64,000 nt of DNA from contig CATXDC010000016.1 in NCBI GenBank assembly GCA_958366985.1, forward strand, positions 1-64,000, given 5' to 3'. This document shows, piece by piece, positions 1 through 8,841 of this stretch. Origin of the DNA: an uncultured Oscillospiraceae bacterium (GTDB lineage: Bacteria > Bacillota > Clostridia > Oscillospirales > Acutalibacteraceae). The translations under genes were made by a program, and so were the position numbers. The first letter of the stretch is position 1, and every line of letters begins with the position of its first letter. The notes beneath the pieces are model-generated. The model was given only the letters and a program-made list of their open reading frames with translations, searched no databases and had not been told where the DNA came from.

Positions 1-3
1 TAA

Positions 4-52
4 GGCCTTATAGGCCGCTCGTCATGCCACCCCTCTTAGGGGTGGTCATGAC
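4..52. repeat. Two adjacent palindromes at the left edge
   Basis: GGCC-TTATA-GGCC (4-16) is followed by a longer inverted repeat (21-52). Its arms GTCATG-CCACCCCT and AGGGGTGG-T-CATGAC enclose a 3-nt loop with a single bulged base. There is no T-run after the stem, so it is not a convincing intrinsic terminator. It may be the end structure of another mobile element or module, but no function is assigned. The stretch 53-216 after it holds no gene I can support. Confidence 0.5.
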
Positions 53-216
53 TAAATATTGCGGTATCAATCTTAGTTTTTGCGTTATACATTGAAGTTT
101 GCCTAAGGCTTTGTAAAATTCATTTATGAGGATAAGTGATGTTGTGGCGATTTGTAATTTGTTATGACGGAATCTTAGTTTTATTAATCTGTGTTTTAAG
201 TTTGGAGATAATATGG

Positions 217-399
217 TATCGCTCACAGAAGAGTTAAAACCGTGATGGATAACTTTTATAGAAGGGTGAATGCCGTTGTCATGGCTACTTATTGTAATGA
301 TTTGACTTTCAAAACTGTAAGTGTATTGAAAAACTGCTTTTGCTATAATTTATTTGCATTCAAAACAAGAAATGGTCAGAAAAAAGAGCAATTTTTAAT
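217..399 (+). repeat. Direct repeat copy 1: KTR-gene tail plus promoter
   Basis: About 183 bp nearly identical to 5869-6052. It starts inside the last codons of a cysteine-rich KTR gene (the tail ends TGA at 243-245), so a KTR copy once lay here and its front part has been replaced. It then carries the same promoter region as copy 2. In copy 2 the repeat runs straight into the ribosome site and ATG of a BceA-like gene. Here that ATG is altered and a different gene follows, which suggests module exchange at this point. Confidence 0.85.
311..349 (+). promoter_or_regulatory. Extended -10 promoter with two AAAACTG half-sites
   Basis: TATAAT at 344-349 is preceded by TG at 341-342 (extended -10), and there is no good -35 at 17 bp. 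AAAACTG occurs at 311-317 and 330-336, a 19-bp period that is also kept at 5963 and 5982. The layout suggests an activator-dependent promoter bound by an OmpR-type response regulator. The BceR-like protein at 8842 is the obvious candidate, by inference only. Confidence 0.55.
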
Positions 400-462
400 A
401 TATCATGACAGGTTTTATCCAATTTTAAAATGCAAAAATATAATTTTAAAGGAATGAGTTTT

Positions 463-1272
463 ATGAATGTACTGGTAACTATTGATGCCAATTATGCAGA
501 TGCGCTTATTGCAATGCTGAAAACCCTTGTTTCTTCTAATCGAGAAGAGTTTGATATTTACATTGCCCACAGTTCATTGACTTGTGAAGACATAAATTAT
601 ATTAAAAACAGCGTTGCTTGCAGAAGAATAATACTACATCCTATAAAAATTAATTCGGAGCTTTTTAACAACGCTTACTTTGCAAAACGTATTTCAAAAG
701 AAACATATTATAGATTACTGCCATTTGAGTATCTTCCTCCGGAGGTAGACAGAATTTTATATCTTGACCCGGATATTGCCGTAATTAATTCTATAAAGAA
801 TATTTATAACATTGATTTTGGAGATATGATTTTTGCAGGTGCCGGACATACATACGGTATTATAAAAACACTCAATCGTATGCGTCTTAATCTTGGTGTA
901 CATGGTGATTATATAAACGCCGGTGTACTTATGATTAATGTTGATAATATGCGCAAATATATTACTGCTGAAAAAATTTTTAATTATATTTCTAAAAAAG
1001 GTAAACGTCTCTTTTTAGCAGACCAAGATGTAATAAATGGTCTTTTCAAGGATAAAATTATTTCTTTAGATCCTTGTTATTACAATCTCGATGAGGCCAC
1101 TTACAAAAAAAGAAATTTGAATCTTCAATGGGTAAAACACAATGCTGTATTTATTCATTATAACGGAAAAAACAAACCATGGAACCCGGATTATCAAGGG
1201 GTACTTAATGTATTCTGGCATGAACGGGAACAAGTGCAAATTGCTGTTACAAGATTAGAGGCGGCGGTATAA
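463..1272 (+). CDS. Glycosyltransferase family 8 protein
   Basis: A 269-aa protein. The start MNVLVTID is chosen because AAAGGA (447-452) lies 10 nt upstream. The first 100 residues form the nucleotide-sugar half, with the metal-binding DxD motif as DPD in RILYLDPDIAV. Near the C-terminus HYNGKNKPW is the HxxGxxKPW signature of GT8 enzymes (LPS glucosyl/galactosyltransferases, glycogenin). It likely transfers a hexose to a cell-surface acceptor in the cytoplasm; the acceptor is unknown. It overlaps the next gene by one base, so the two are co-translated. It sits behind a promoter copied from the BceA-type module, which suggests a surface-modification role in antimicrobial resistance (inference). 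Confidence 0.85.
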   Translation: MNVLVTIDANYADALIAMLKTLVSSNREEFDIYIAHSSLTCEDINYIKNSVACRRIILHPIKINSELFNNAYFAKRISKETYYRLLPFEYLPPEVDRILYLDPDIAVINSIKNIYNIDFGDMIFAGAGHTYGIIKTLNRMRLNLGVHGDYINAGVLMINVDNMRKYITAEKIFNYISKKGKRLFLADQDVINGLFKDKIISLDPCYYNLDEATYKKRNLNLQWVKHNAVFIHYNGKNKPWNPDYQGVLNVFWHEREQVQIAVTRLEAAV

Positions 1273-1988
1273 TGAACCGGTTACTGAAATTTAAAGAAAT
1301 CTCAAAAAGACAATTTGTTTTTATCGGACTATCCGCAATTTTTATTATCTGTTGCTTTTTGACGGCATATTTTGCGTTTGGCAAAGAGATTCTCAGCATA
1401 ATCAGCAACCAACAAACTTTCAAAATGTGGCTTGATGGATTTACCATTCCTGCAAATGCCGTGTTTGTTTTTATTCGTTCATTTCAGACGATTGTAAAGA
1501 TAATTCCTGCTGAGCCTCTTGAAATCGGGTCCGGTTATATATGGGGTACTTTTGGAGGCTTTTTCTACTGTATGCTGGGAACGGAAATAGGTTCACTTCT
1601 GATTTTACTGTTGACAAAAGTATTCGGGGTGAAATTTGTTAAGGTTTTTGTTGACATTGAGAAAATCAATCAGTGGAATTTTATAAGAAATTCTAAAAGT
1701 AAATATTTGCTGCTGTTTTTTATTTATCTTATACCGGGCACACCAAAAGATATCATAACTTATTTTATAGGACTCACAGATACTAAAATTATGCCATTTC
1801 TTTTTATCACCGGCATAGCCAGAATTCCTGCTATAGTGTCTTCAACCTATTGCGGAAGTAAACTTATAGATAATAACTACACTCTGTTTATTTCTGTTTT
1901 TGCCGTTATAACACTTGTTTCCGCATTGGGTACTTATTGGGGAATGAAATATATGAGAAAGCTTGCAAAAAGCAGAAGCTGCGTATGA
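1272..1988 (+). CDS. TVP38/TMEM64 (VTT-domain) membrane protein
   Basis: A 238-aa polytopic membrane protein starting inside the stop of the glycosyltransferase gene (TAATG). Hydrophobic segments lie near residues 15-37, 56-72, 83-115, 150-165, 180-195 and 205-225. The core has the family pattern EPLEIGSGYIWGTFGG, then GTEIGS and LIPGTPKDIITYFIGL, matching the DedA/VTT (SNARE-associated) superfamily. Members move or scramble lipids or influence membrane potential; the substrate here is unknown. Pairing with a glycosyltransferase suggests a lipid-linked surface modification. A terminator follows at 2016. Confidence 0.85.
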   Translation: MNRLLKFKEISKRQFVFIGLSAIFIICCFLTAYFAFGKEILSIISNQQTFKMWLDGFTIPANAVFVFIRSFQTIVKIIPAEPLEIGSGYIWGTFGGFFYCMLGTEIGSLLILLLTKVFGVKFVKVFVDIEKINQWNFIRNSKSKYLLLFFIYLIPGTPKDIITYFIGLTDTKIMPFLFITGIARIPAIVSSTYCGSKLIDNNYTLFISVFAVITLVSALGTYWGMKYMRKLAKSRSCV

Positions 1989-2015
1989 TAATACATTCAA
2001 AAACACACATAAACT

Positions 2016-2052
2016 GAAAGCTCGTTTTTTCAATAAAACGGGCTTCTTTTTT
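2016..2052 (+). terminator. Intrinsic terminator after the GT8-TVP38 pair
   Basis: Stem GAAAGC-T-CGTTTT / AAAACG-G-GCTTC followed by TTTTTT. It separates the glycosyltransferase unit from the ABC exporter that starts at 2174. Confidence 0.8.
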
Positions 2053-2173
2053 GCTTATATTTGTAAAAATTGCGGTGTAGATGTTAGATTTTACGTTTCT
2101 TATTGTTCTTTAAATTATGTAACGTAATATAGGGTTTGTAAGCACAACGCTGAATTTATTAGGAGGAATGACT

Positions 2174-2839
2174 ATGACAATCTTAAATGCATCTCATTTA
2201 AAAAAAAACTACGGTAAGGACGAGAGTTTAGTTAAGGCACTGGATGATGTAAATGTTTCCGTAGAAAACGGGCAGTTCGTTGCTATTATCGGAACATCGG
2301 GAAGCGGAAAATCCACACTGCTTAATATGCTTGGGGGATTGGACACTCCTACATCAGGAAGTGTTCAAGTAGAAAGCCAAAGCATCGAAAAAATGAGCGA
2401 AGAACAGCTTACAGTATTTCGCAGAAGACGAATTGGATTTATATTTCAGAATTACAATCTGATTCCATATCTCACCGCATACGAAAATATTGTATTACCT
2501 GTTAGACTGGATGGTAAAACAGAAGATAAAAAATTCTTAAAAGAAATCACCCATTTTCTTGAATTGGACGAAAAGCTTGCTAACTATCCAAGTCATCTTT
2601 CGGGCGGTCAGCAGCAACGTGTAGCAATCGCAAGAGCATTAATTTCTAAGCCTGCTATCATCCTTGCCGATGAGCCTACAGGAAATCTCGACAGCCGTAC
2701 CAGTGATAAAGTAATTGATCTTTTAAAAATGACAAGCAAAAAATTCCATCAAACCATTGTTATGATTACTCACAACCCTGAAATTGCAGAAAAGGCTGAT
2801 GTGCGTATTCGCATTGAAGATGGAAAGATCAAGGCATAA
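2174..2839 (+). CDS. ABC transporter ATP-binding protein, MacB/LolD type
   Basis: A 221-aa ATPase. AGGAGG at 2161-2166 fits the ATG at 2174 (7-nt spacer) better than the one at 2168. Walker A GTSGSGKST lies near residue 40, Q-loop FIFQNYNLIPYLT, signature LSGGQQQR, Walker B AIILADEPTGNLDS, then the H-loop in MITHN. It belongs to the MacB/LolD branch that powers FtsX-type permeases rather than classical exporters. It is directly followed by its permease (12-nt gap). Candidate roles are extrusion or removal of antimicrobial peptides or signal molecules at the membrane. Confidence 0.93.
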   Translation: MTILNASHLKKNYGKDESLVKALDDVNVSVENGQFVAIIGTSGSGKSTLLNMLGGLDTPTSGSVQVESQSIEKMSEEQLTVFRRRRIGFIFQNYNLIPYLTAYENIVLPVRLDGKTEDKKFLKEITHFLELDEKLANYPSHLSGGQQQRVAIARALISKPAIILADEPTGNLDSRTSDKVIDLLKMTSKKFHQTIVMITHNPEIAEKADVRIRIEDGKIKA

Positions 2840-2851
2840 GGGGGCGATACA

Positions 2852-5260
2852 ATGAGTAGTAAGAAAATAAGTACAAAAATGATTGCACAGATGTCAAGGC
2901 AGAGCTTAAAATCAAGTCGTATTCGAAACGTCTTTGTGATGATTACTATTGTTTTAGCGTCCAGTCTGCTAATGGCAATTCTGATGTATGCTGTCGGTGA
3001 ACGAGAAGCCAATCAAAGGCAGCTTTCTCACGCACAGGAAGTTGGATACTATAACCTTACTGACGCTCAGGTGGAAACTCTTAAAAACGATGATCGAATT
3101 GCTTATCAAATTCAGGTAAAAACAGGTATATCCTCCGAGATGGACGGCTTTGAAATAATTCCTTACTATGTCAGTGAGATGTCAGACAAAATTAAAATTG
3201 GTGAACTGGAAAGCGGCGCACTTCCACAACAGGAAAACGAAATTGCAGTGCAGGGAGCAATGCTGCAAAAAATGGGTATTGCTCCCAATATCGGCAGTCA
3301 GGTGACGCTGAACTTTTATGACGGTAATACAGAAACCTTTACGGTTACAGGCATTTTGAAAGGTGGAGAAAATGCAAAACAGTTTGCTGTATTTTTCTCA
3401 CAGAGTTATGCTGAAACCGGCAGTCAGTTAAAGGATTCCCCGTATGAGGTTTATGCAAAGCTGTACGGTGCAACTAATATGCACCCTGAAGATTGCAAGG
3501 AAGCAATGTATCTAATCGGCAGCGACGCAGGCATCGAAAGGCAATATGTAAGTCCCTCAAAAGCCTTCCTTGATTCTTTATCTTTTAATTCACAGAATAT
3601 TTTAGTTTACAGTTTAGTAGGTGTGGTTATCCTGCTTGCTTGCATTTTGGTTATTTACGGTGTGTTTTATCTGTCGGTTATTGGTAAGATACATCAGTTC
3701 GGACAGCTTCGTACTATCGGTATGACAAAAAAACAGATGAAAAATCTGGTATCAAAGGAAGGCCGCAGCCTGTTCCTATATGCCTCTCCCATTGGTATAC
3801 TGCTTGGCGGCGTAGCAGGTTACTTTATCATTCCGTCCGGCTTTAGCATTATCAACACTTTGATGGTAGCGCTCTGTGTTTTTGTAATTGTATATATCAT
3901 CACAATGATTTCCGTACACAAGCCCGCTAAACTGGCGTCTGCGGTATCTCCTATGGAAGCAATGCGTTATGTAGCACAGGATGATATGAAAAGAACCTCA
4001 AACAAAAAAATGTGCCGAAATCTGACACCCTTTGGATTAGGTATAATGAACTTTTCAAAAAACAAGAAAAAGGCAGTTATTACAATGCTTTCCCTTGCAC
4101 TCGGCGGTATTCTCTTTATGACGGCAGCTACTTATATGTCTTCTTTTGATAAAACAAATTATTCAAGACAGGGCAATTTTGCAAATGCCGAATTTGACAT
4201 TTCTTATTCAGACGCTGCTTTGGATGTAAATGAATATGGAATGAGTGGTTTGCAGGCTAAAACTCCTCTTGATGAGGCAATGATACAGGAAATACTGTCG
4301 ATTGATGGTGTAAAAGGTGTAGAAGAATTAAAGAATTTCGGTATCATTTTTGATTTTCCAAAACAAGATGAATACGATAATGATGATATGGTTTACCCTT
4401 TAAGTGAAGAAGAAGTAAAGAATATAGGAAAATATATTGAAGAAGGCTCTGCCGATTACGACAAATTGATGTCAGGCGACTATGTATTAGTAGCAGACAA
4501 TACGAATGTAAAGGAAATCTACGGATGGCAGTATGAAGTAGGAGATGTTCTGACTTTCCATTATTATGACGGAAAACAGATGGCAGAGAGAAAAGTTACG
4601 GTTCTTGGATTGTTAAATGACCAATACACAAGAGATAACAAAAACCTTGTGGGATGGTTTTTAATGCCGGAGCAGGCTATTTTAAGTTTTGTTTCTTATG
4701 ATACTTTGAATGCTAATTTGCTTGTATCAACTGTACCTGAAAAGGAAGCCGCTGTTGGCGAAGCTTTGAATCAAATGATAGCCGAAAGAACAGAGTTAGA
4801 TATGGAAACACTTGCTGATAGAAAAACAGCAGATGAGCAGTCGGTGAATACTATTTTCGGAACAATCAGCGGACTTGCTATTTTCATTATGTTGTTCAGC
4901 ATTCTGAGTATGATGAATACCCTTATTACAAATATTGTTACAAGAAAACAGGAACTGGCAATGCTTGAGTCTATAGGTATGGCAAAAGGACAAATGCGTA
5001 AAATGCTCTTAGGAGAAAGTTTGATTTTAGTTATTGCAACTGTTGGAGTGACAATGACAATAGGTACTCTATGCGGCTATGCGCTGAGCAAAACGCTCTA
5101 CAATTTAGGAGCTTATTATATGGCGTTTAAGTTCCCGTTTGTCTTTGCTCTTGCTTATGCAGCTGTGTTAATTGCAGTGCCGCTTATCATTACTCTTGTA
5201 TCTATGAAAAGTTTTTCAAAGGAGGCTCTTGTAGAACGACTTAGAGGGGCGGAGTGCTGA
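2852..5260 (+). CDS. FtsX-family ABC transporter permease (MacB-like)
   Basis: An 802-aa permease with RBS AAGGGGGCGAT. One N-terminal TM (about 25-47) is followed by a long extracytoplasmic domain. Three TMs (about 252-365) form the first FtsX core; a TM near 410-430 is followed by a second extracellular domain, and three TMs near 670-790 form the second FtsX core. The motif GQLRTIGMTKKQMK after TM2 and QELAMLESIGMAKGQMRKML in the second half are the repeated FtsX coupling segments. It partners the ATPase at 2174. No dedicated kinase or regulator lies beside it, unlike the Bce module. Confidence 0.9.
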   Translation: MSSKKISTKMIAQMSRQSLKSSRIRNVFVMITIVLASSLLMAILMYAVGEREANQRQLSHAQEVGYYNLTDAQVETLKNDDRIAYQIQVKTGISSEMDGFEIIPYYVSEMSDKIKIGELESGALPQQENEIAVQGAMLQKMGIAPNIGSQVTLNFYDGNTETFTVTGILKGGENAKQFAVFFSQSYAETGSQLKDSPYEVYAKLYGATNMHPEDCKEAMYLIGSDAGIERQYVSPSKAFLDSLSFNSQNILVYSLVGVVILLACILVIYGVFYLSVIGKIHQFGQLRTIGMTKKQMKNLVSKEGRSLFLYASPIGILLGGVAGYFIIPSGFSIINTLMVALCVFVIVYIITMISVHKPAKLASAVSPMEAMRYVAQDDMKRTSNKKMCRNLTPFGLGIMNFSKNKKKAVITMLSLALGGILFMTAATYMSSFDKTNYSRQGNFANAEFDISYSDAALDVNEYGMSGLQAKTPLDEAMIQEILSIDGVKGVEELKNFGIIFDFPKQDEYDNDDMVYPLSEEEVKNIGKYIEEGSADYDKLMSGDYVLVADNTNVKEIYGWQYEVGDVLTFHYYDGKQMAERKVTVLGLLNDQYTRDNKNLVGWFLMPEQAILSFVSYDTLNANLLVSTVPEKEAAVGEALNQMIAERTELDMETLADRKTADEQSVNTIFGTISGLAIFIMLFSILSMMNTLITNIVTRKQELAMLESIGMAKGQMRKMLLGESLILVIATVGVTMTIGTLCGYALSKTLYNLGAYYMAFKFPFVFALAYAAVLIAVPLIITLVSMKSFSKEALVERLRGAEC

Positions 5261-5712
5261 TGTACGAGTATATAATTACGATTACCGGAGATTATGATAT
5301 TCTTGTACTTTCACCTCAAATGGTAGCTCAGTTAATTGAAAAGGTAAAAGATTCAGATACGAAAAAAATGGTAATCCCTGCGGAAGAAATTATTCCGCAG
5401 GGATATGCTGAATATCTTCTGCACGTTTTAGAAGCAAATCCGCAAATTTGTCAATCAAATAATCGTGCGGATAACATTTATGAGTTGATTACCAATCAAA
5501 TAGAAAAGTTAAAAGTCAATCAGCACCAGTGCTTTGATAAAGTTAATTACTCCAATAGGAAAAAACCGGTAAAGTTTATGCTGAGTACAAATGAGAATTT
5601 TTATGTGTTGGTTAAGCAAGAAAAATCAAGTTTCCTCTATTCTTACAAAGACTTAGATGGTGAAAATAGTAAAGTTACTTTAATTTATCAGCGTTCGTCA
5701 AATGATATATGA
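5260..5712 (+). CDS. Unknown 150-aa protein downstream of ABC permease
   Basis: Starts in the overlap TGATG with the permease stop (an in-frame GTG at 5254 is an alternative). I do not recognise a family. The protein is soluble, starts MYEYIITITGDYDILVLSPQ and has no signal peptide. The middle is polar (residues 60-100), and the end is beta-rich with FYVLVKQEKSSFLYSYKD. Translational coupling suggests an accessory or regulatory partner of the exporter. It is the last intact gene before the KTR remnant at 5733. Confidence 0.6.
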   Translation: MYEYIITITGDYDILVLSPQMVAQLIEKVKDSDTKKMVIPAEEIIPQGYAEYLLHVLEANPQICQSNNRADNIYELITNQIEKLKVNQHQCFDKVNYSNRKKPVKFMLSTNENFYVLVKQEKSSFLYSYKDLDGENSKVTLIYQRSSNDI

Positions 5713-5732
5713 TATAATTAAGAACGAATTGT

Positions 5733-5897
5733 GTGGAAACAGAATTGATACTTTGCCCTGTTTGCGGCAGTAAAAGCAAAAACAAATTCAGATAGGATAC
5801 AGTTTTGACAAACTATCCTTTCTACTCTCCGAAATGTAAACAGGATACTTTAATCAATGCTAAAGAGTTATCGCTTACAGAAAAGATGAAACTGTGA
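5733..5897 (+). pseudogene. Degenerate cysteine-rich KTR protein gene, copy 2
   Basis: Starting at GTG 5733 it reads ETELILCPVCGSKSKNK, then hits TAG. A shifted frame resumes near SPKCKQDTLINAKELS and ends TGA at 5895. Compared with the intact copies, the KTR core has lost bases and the second CxxC half is out of frame. The tail differs from the other copies: it ends in ...LTEKMKL rather than EPDAKTQSR and has no trailing hairpin. It follows module 1 by 20 nt. Confidence 0.8.
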
Positions 5898-6052
5898 TGG
5901 ATAACTTTCAGAGAAGTATGAATGCTGTTGTCATGGCTACTTATTGTAATGATTCGACTTTCAAAACTGTAAGTGTATTCGAAAACTGCCTTTGCTATAA
6001 TTTATTTGTAATCCAAAACAAGAAATGGTCAGAAAAAGGAGCGATTTTTAAT
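5869..6052 (+). repeat. Direct repeat copy 2: KTR tail plus promoter
   Basis: 184 bp matching 217-399 with scattered substitutions. It covers the last ten or so codons of the KTR remnant, the promoter region and the leader up to the ATG of the BceA-like gene. This copy keeps the functional ribosome site AAAAGGAGC. It therefore looks like the original, with the copy at 217 derived or recombined. Confidence 0.85.
5963..6001 (+). promoter_or_regulatory. Promoter of the bceAB-like module
   Basis: TATAAT 5996-6001 with extended TG at 5993-5994 minus one base offset (TTTGC before it), and half-sites AAAACTG at 5963-5969 and 5982-5988. Conservation of half-sites, spacing and -10 between this and 311-349, while flanking bases drift, supports function. 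The likely regulator is the response regulator at 8842. Confidence 0.55.
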
Positions 6053-6821
6053 GGAACACATTTTAAATTTGGAGCAAGTAAAAAAATACTATGGCAGCAA
6101 TACCGGTAACATTACAAAAGCAGTAGACGGTATTTCTATGTATGTAGACAAAGGCGAATTTGTAGCAATTATGGGTGCAAGTGGTTCTGGAAAGACGACC
6201 CTCTTAAATTGCATTTCTACAATCGATACAGTAACCAGCGGACATATTATAGTAAATAATCAGGATATTACCACAATTAAGGATAAAGATTTTGCGGATT
6301 TCAGACGTGAGAATTTAGGCTTTATTTTTCAAGACTTCAACCTTTTGGATACATTGACGATTGAAGAAAATATTTCTTTATCATCAGTTATCAATAAAAA
6401 GAACCCTGCCGACATTGAAAAAGGCGTTCAGGCAATCGCTGATAAGTTAGGTATTCGGGATATTTTATCAAAATTTCCTTATGAGGTTTCCGGAGGACAA
6501 AAACAGCGCTGCGCTTGTGCGAGAGCCTTAATCAATGAACCTAAATTGATTTTAGCTGATGAACCGACGGGAGCTTTGGATTCAAAATCTTCCAGATTGT
6601 TGCTTGAAACCATGTCTGATATCAACAAGAAAATGCAGGCTACAATTCTAATGGTGACACATGACCCATTCAGTGCGTCTTTCTGTGAACGTATTCTGTT
6701 TTTGAAAGACGGAAAAATATTCAATGAGATTTTCAGAGGAGAAAAAAGCAGAAAGGATTTCTTCAATGAAATATTGGATATATTGACCTTGCTCGGAGGT
6801 GAAATGGGAAATGTTAGGTAA
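6051..6821 (+). CDS. BceA-type peptide-antibiotic ABC ATPase
   Basis: A 256-aa ATPase with RBS AAAAGGAGC before ATG 6051. Walker A GASGSGKTT near residue 43, Q-loop FIFQDFNLLDTLTIEENI, signature VSGGQKQR, Walker B LILADEPTGALDS, H-loop MVTHDPFSASF. The stretch QDFNLLDTLT and tail ILFLKDGKIFNEIFRG are typical of BceA/VraD/YxdL. With BceB it removes peptide antibiotics such as bacitracin from lipid targets and signals to the partner kinase. The end overlaps the permease start, so they are coupled. Confidence 0.93.
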   Translation: MEHILNLEQVKKYYGSNTGNITKAVDGISMYVDKGEFVAIMGASGSGKTTLLNCISTIDTVTSGHIIVNNQDITTIKDKDFADFRRENLGFIFQDFNLLDTLTIEENISLSSVINKKNPADIEKGVQAIADKLGIRDILSKFPYEVSGGQKQRCACARALINEPKLILADEPTGALDSKSSRLLLETMSDINKKMQATILMVTHDPFSASFCERILFLKDGKIFNEIFRGEKSRKDFFNEILDILTLLGGEMGNVR

Positions 6822-8787
6822 ATTAGCGCTTAGAAATACAAAACGAAGCATAAAAGATTATTTGGTTTATCTAATAACCATTACAATTTCATTCTCACTG
6901 ATACTTGCTTTTAATCTGATAGCAAGTTCTGAGGAAGTAGTAAAACTATCCTCCGGTATGGACACGTTTAAAAACGTTTTGACTTTTGTCAATGTTGTCA
7001 TTATATTTGTTGTATGTTTTTTGATTAACTATACGACAAGGTTTATGTTTGAAAAACGAAGCAAAGAATTAGGCACTTATATGCTTCTTGGAATCAAGAA
7101 GAAAGAAATTGCTCGTTTGCTTGTACTTGAAAATATTTTATTAGGTTTTCTGGCATTTGTATTGTCTATTCCTCTTGGCTTTTTGTTCAGTCAGTTCGTG
7201 TCATTGGTTATTGTAAAAATGATGGGCATTCCGGAAGTCATTTTTATCTCCTTAAACCTTGTTTCGATAGGATTGCTCGCAATTTACTTTTTTGTAATTT
7301 ATATTCTGATTTTGCTTAATCTTTTAATAAGAATAAGAAAAATGACGGTACATGATTTTCTTTATTTCGATAAACAGAATGAAAAGAAAATGTTCCGCAG
7401 TAATAAAAAGAGAAATATTATCTTTGTTGTAAGTGCTATTATGGGAATTGTTTCACTTATCCTATGGAATTCACGTTGCAGCTTTGAAAAATTTAACGAC
7501 CCATCAACCATGACATATTTGATGATCAGCATGGTTTTGATAATCGTCAGCATTTATGGAGTATCTGCAACTTGTGCGGATATGATGCTGTCCGTTCTGT
7601 TGAAAAGCAAAAAGATGAAATATAAAAAAGATAATCTTTTTGTTACAAGAACTTTTGCTTCAAAGGCAAGAACGATGAGCTTTACATTCGGAACTCTTTC
7701 TTTATTGATATTGTTATCCTTGTTATGCCTAAACTTTTCAAGTATCAATAAAGGCATATATAGAACCAGCATAGAATTGACTGCGCCTTTTGATGTAGAT
7801 ATATTTGACCATAAACAGCCTTTTGAGGATTTTAATGAGTATATTCAAGTTATAGACGAAGATTATACAATAAAAGAATCCCTTGAATTTAATGTTTATA
7901 AAGAGCCGAATCATCAAATGCAAAATTACTATGACGTGGAGTTTTATGACTTTGATCCGGTTATGAAGCTAAGCGATTATAATAAATTATTGAAGCTGAG
8001 AAATATGGATACAATTGAGTTAAAGGATAACGAATATTATCTTGTTACCAGCAGTCAATTATTATATAAAGTTGAAAATAACGATGATATAAAAACTCTT
8101 AAGTTTTCAAATCGGGACTTATATTTAAAAGGAATCGATACAAAATCTTTCTGGTATAACATGACTAATACAGGCAGATTTATGATTATTGTGCCCGATG
8201 AATATGTGCAGGGGTTAGAAATATCGGAAGAACATTTGATTGTTGATACAGCAGAAGAAACCACTTCTAAATTGGAAGAAAAGATAAGAAATGATTTAAA
8301 ACATTTATTAGTGGTAACGGATGAAGATGGAAGAAGCTATGATGAGTATTACAGAGTGAATGTCAGAGGTACTGCTATCGAACAGCAAAATTCTATGACA
8401 GCAATGATTGCAAGCATTGCTTTGTATATTGCCTTTATACTGATTTCTGCTGTCGGAACAATTCTCGCAGTACAGTCACTGAGCGACGCCACCAAATATA
8501 AATATCGTTATCAGACCCTTAGACGATTGGGAGTAAATGATAAATCATTATTTAAAACTATCAGAAAGCAATTATTGATTCTGTTTGGTGTACCGGTTAT
8601 CTATTCTATTATTGCGAGTTTCTGCATGCTGAGTTCAATAAATAATGTTTATCAAGTTCTTTTGGAAAGTCAATATACTTATTTGTTTTATTTTATTGGC
8701 GGATTAGCCATTTTCTGCTTTATCTATGGTATTTACTGGCTTGCAACTTATATTGGATTTAAGCGAAATATCAATGAGGAGAGTTAG
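6811..8787 (+). CDS. BceB-type FtsX permease
   Basis: A 658-aa permease. The start MLGKLALRNTKRSIKDYLVYL is chosen for GGAGGTG 11 nt upstream; a GTG four codons earlier is possible. It has ten predicted TMs: one near 20, a pair near 50-70 and 105-130, a pair near 145-165, two near 200-245, one near 285, then a roughly 200-residue extracellular domain (about 310-530), then three more. This is the BceB/YxdM/VraE layout, where the large loop senses the peptide and contacts the kinase. The conserved FEKRSKELGTYMLLGIKKKE follows the second TM. It is somewhat longer than the typical 620-650. Confidence 0.93.
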   Translation: MLGKLALRNTKRSIKDYLVYLITITISFSLILAFNLIASSEEVVKLSSGMDTFKNVLTFVNVVIIFVVCFLINYTTRFMFEKRSKELGTYMLLGIKKKEIARLLVLENILLGFLAFVLSIPLGFLFSQFVSLVIVKMMGIPEVIFISLNLVSIGLLAIYFFVIYILILLNLLIRIRKMTVHDFLYFDKQNEKKMFRSNKKRNIIFVVSAIMGIVSLILWNSRCSFEKFNDPSTMTYLMISMVLIIVSIYGVSATCADMMLSVLLKSKKMKYKKDNLFVTRTFASKARTMSFTFGTLSLLILLSLLCLNFSSINKGIYRTSIELTAPFDVDIFDHKQPFEDFNEYIQVIDEDYTIKESLEFNVYKEPNHQMQNYYDVEFYDFDPVMKLSDYNKLLKLRNMDTIELKDNEYYLVTSSQLLYKVENNDDIKTLKFSNRDLYLKGIDTKSFWYNMTNTGRFMIIVPDEYVQGLEISEEHLIVDTAEETTSKLEEKIRNDLKHLLVVTDEDGRSYDEYYRVNVRGTAIEQQNSMTAMIASIALYIAFILISAVGTILAVQSLSDATKYKYRYQTLRRLGVNDKSLFKTIRKQLLILFGVPVIYSIIASFCMLSSINNVYQVLLESQYTYLFYFIGGLAIFCFIYGIYWLATYIGFKRNINEES

Positions 8788-8802
8788 AGTTTCTAACTCT
8801 CC
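8778..8802 (+). other. Perfect hairpin between permease and regulator genes
   Basis: GGAGAGTTAGA / TCTAACTCTCC with a 3-nt loop. It includes the permease stop codon and lies 40 nt before the regulator gene. No T-run follows. It could be a processing site or stability hairpin that sets bceAB and bceRS transcript levels apart (inference). Confidence 0.6.
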
Positions 8803-8841
8803 TTGTATGAGTTTATTATAGTAAATTAAGGGGGTGCTGAA

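Noticed and set aside
8..226. Minus-strand 72-aa ORF at the left edge
   Set aside because: No convincing ribosome site or family; covers the palindromes. Could be a relic of a mobile-element gene but cannot be supported.
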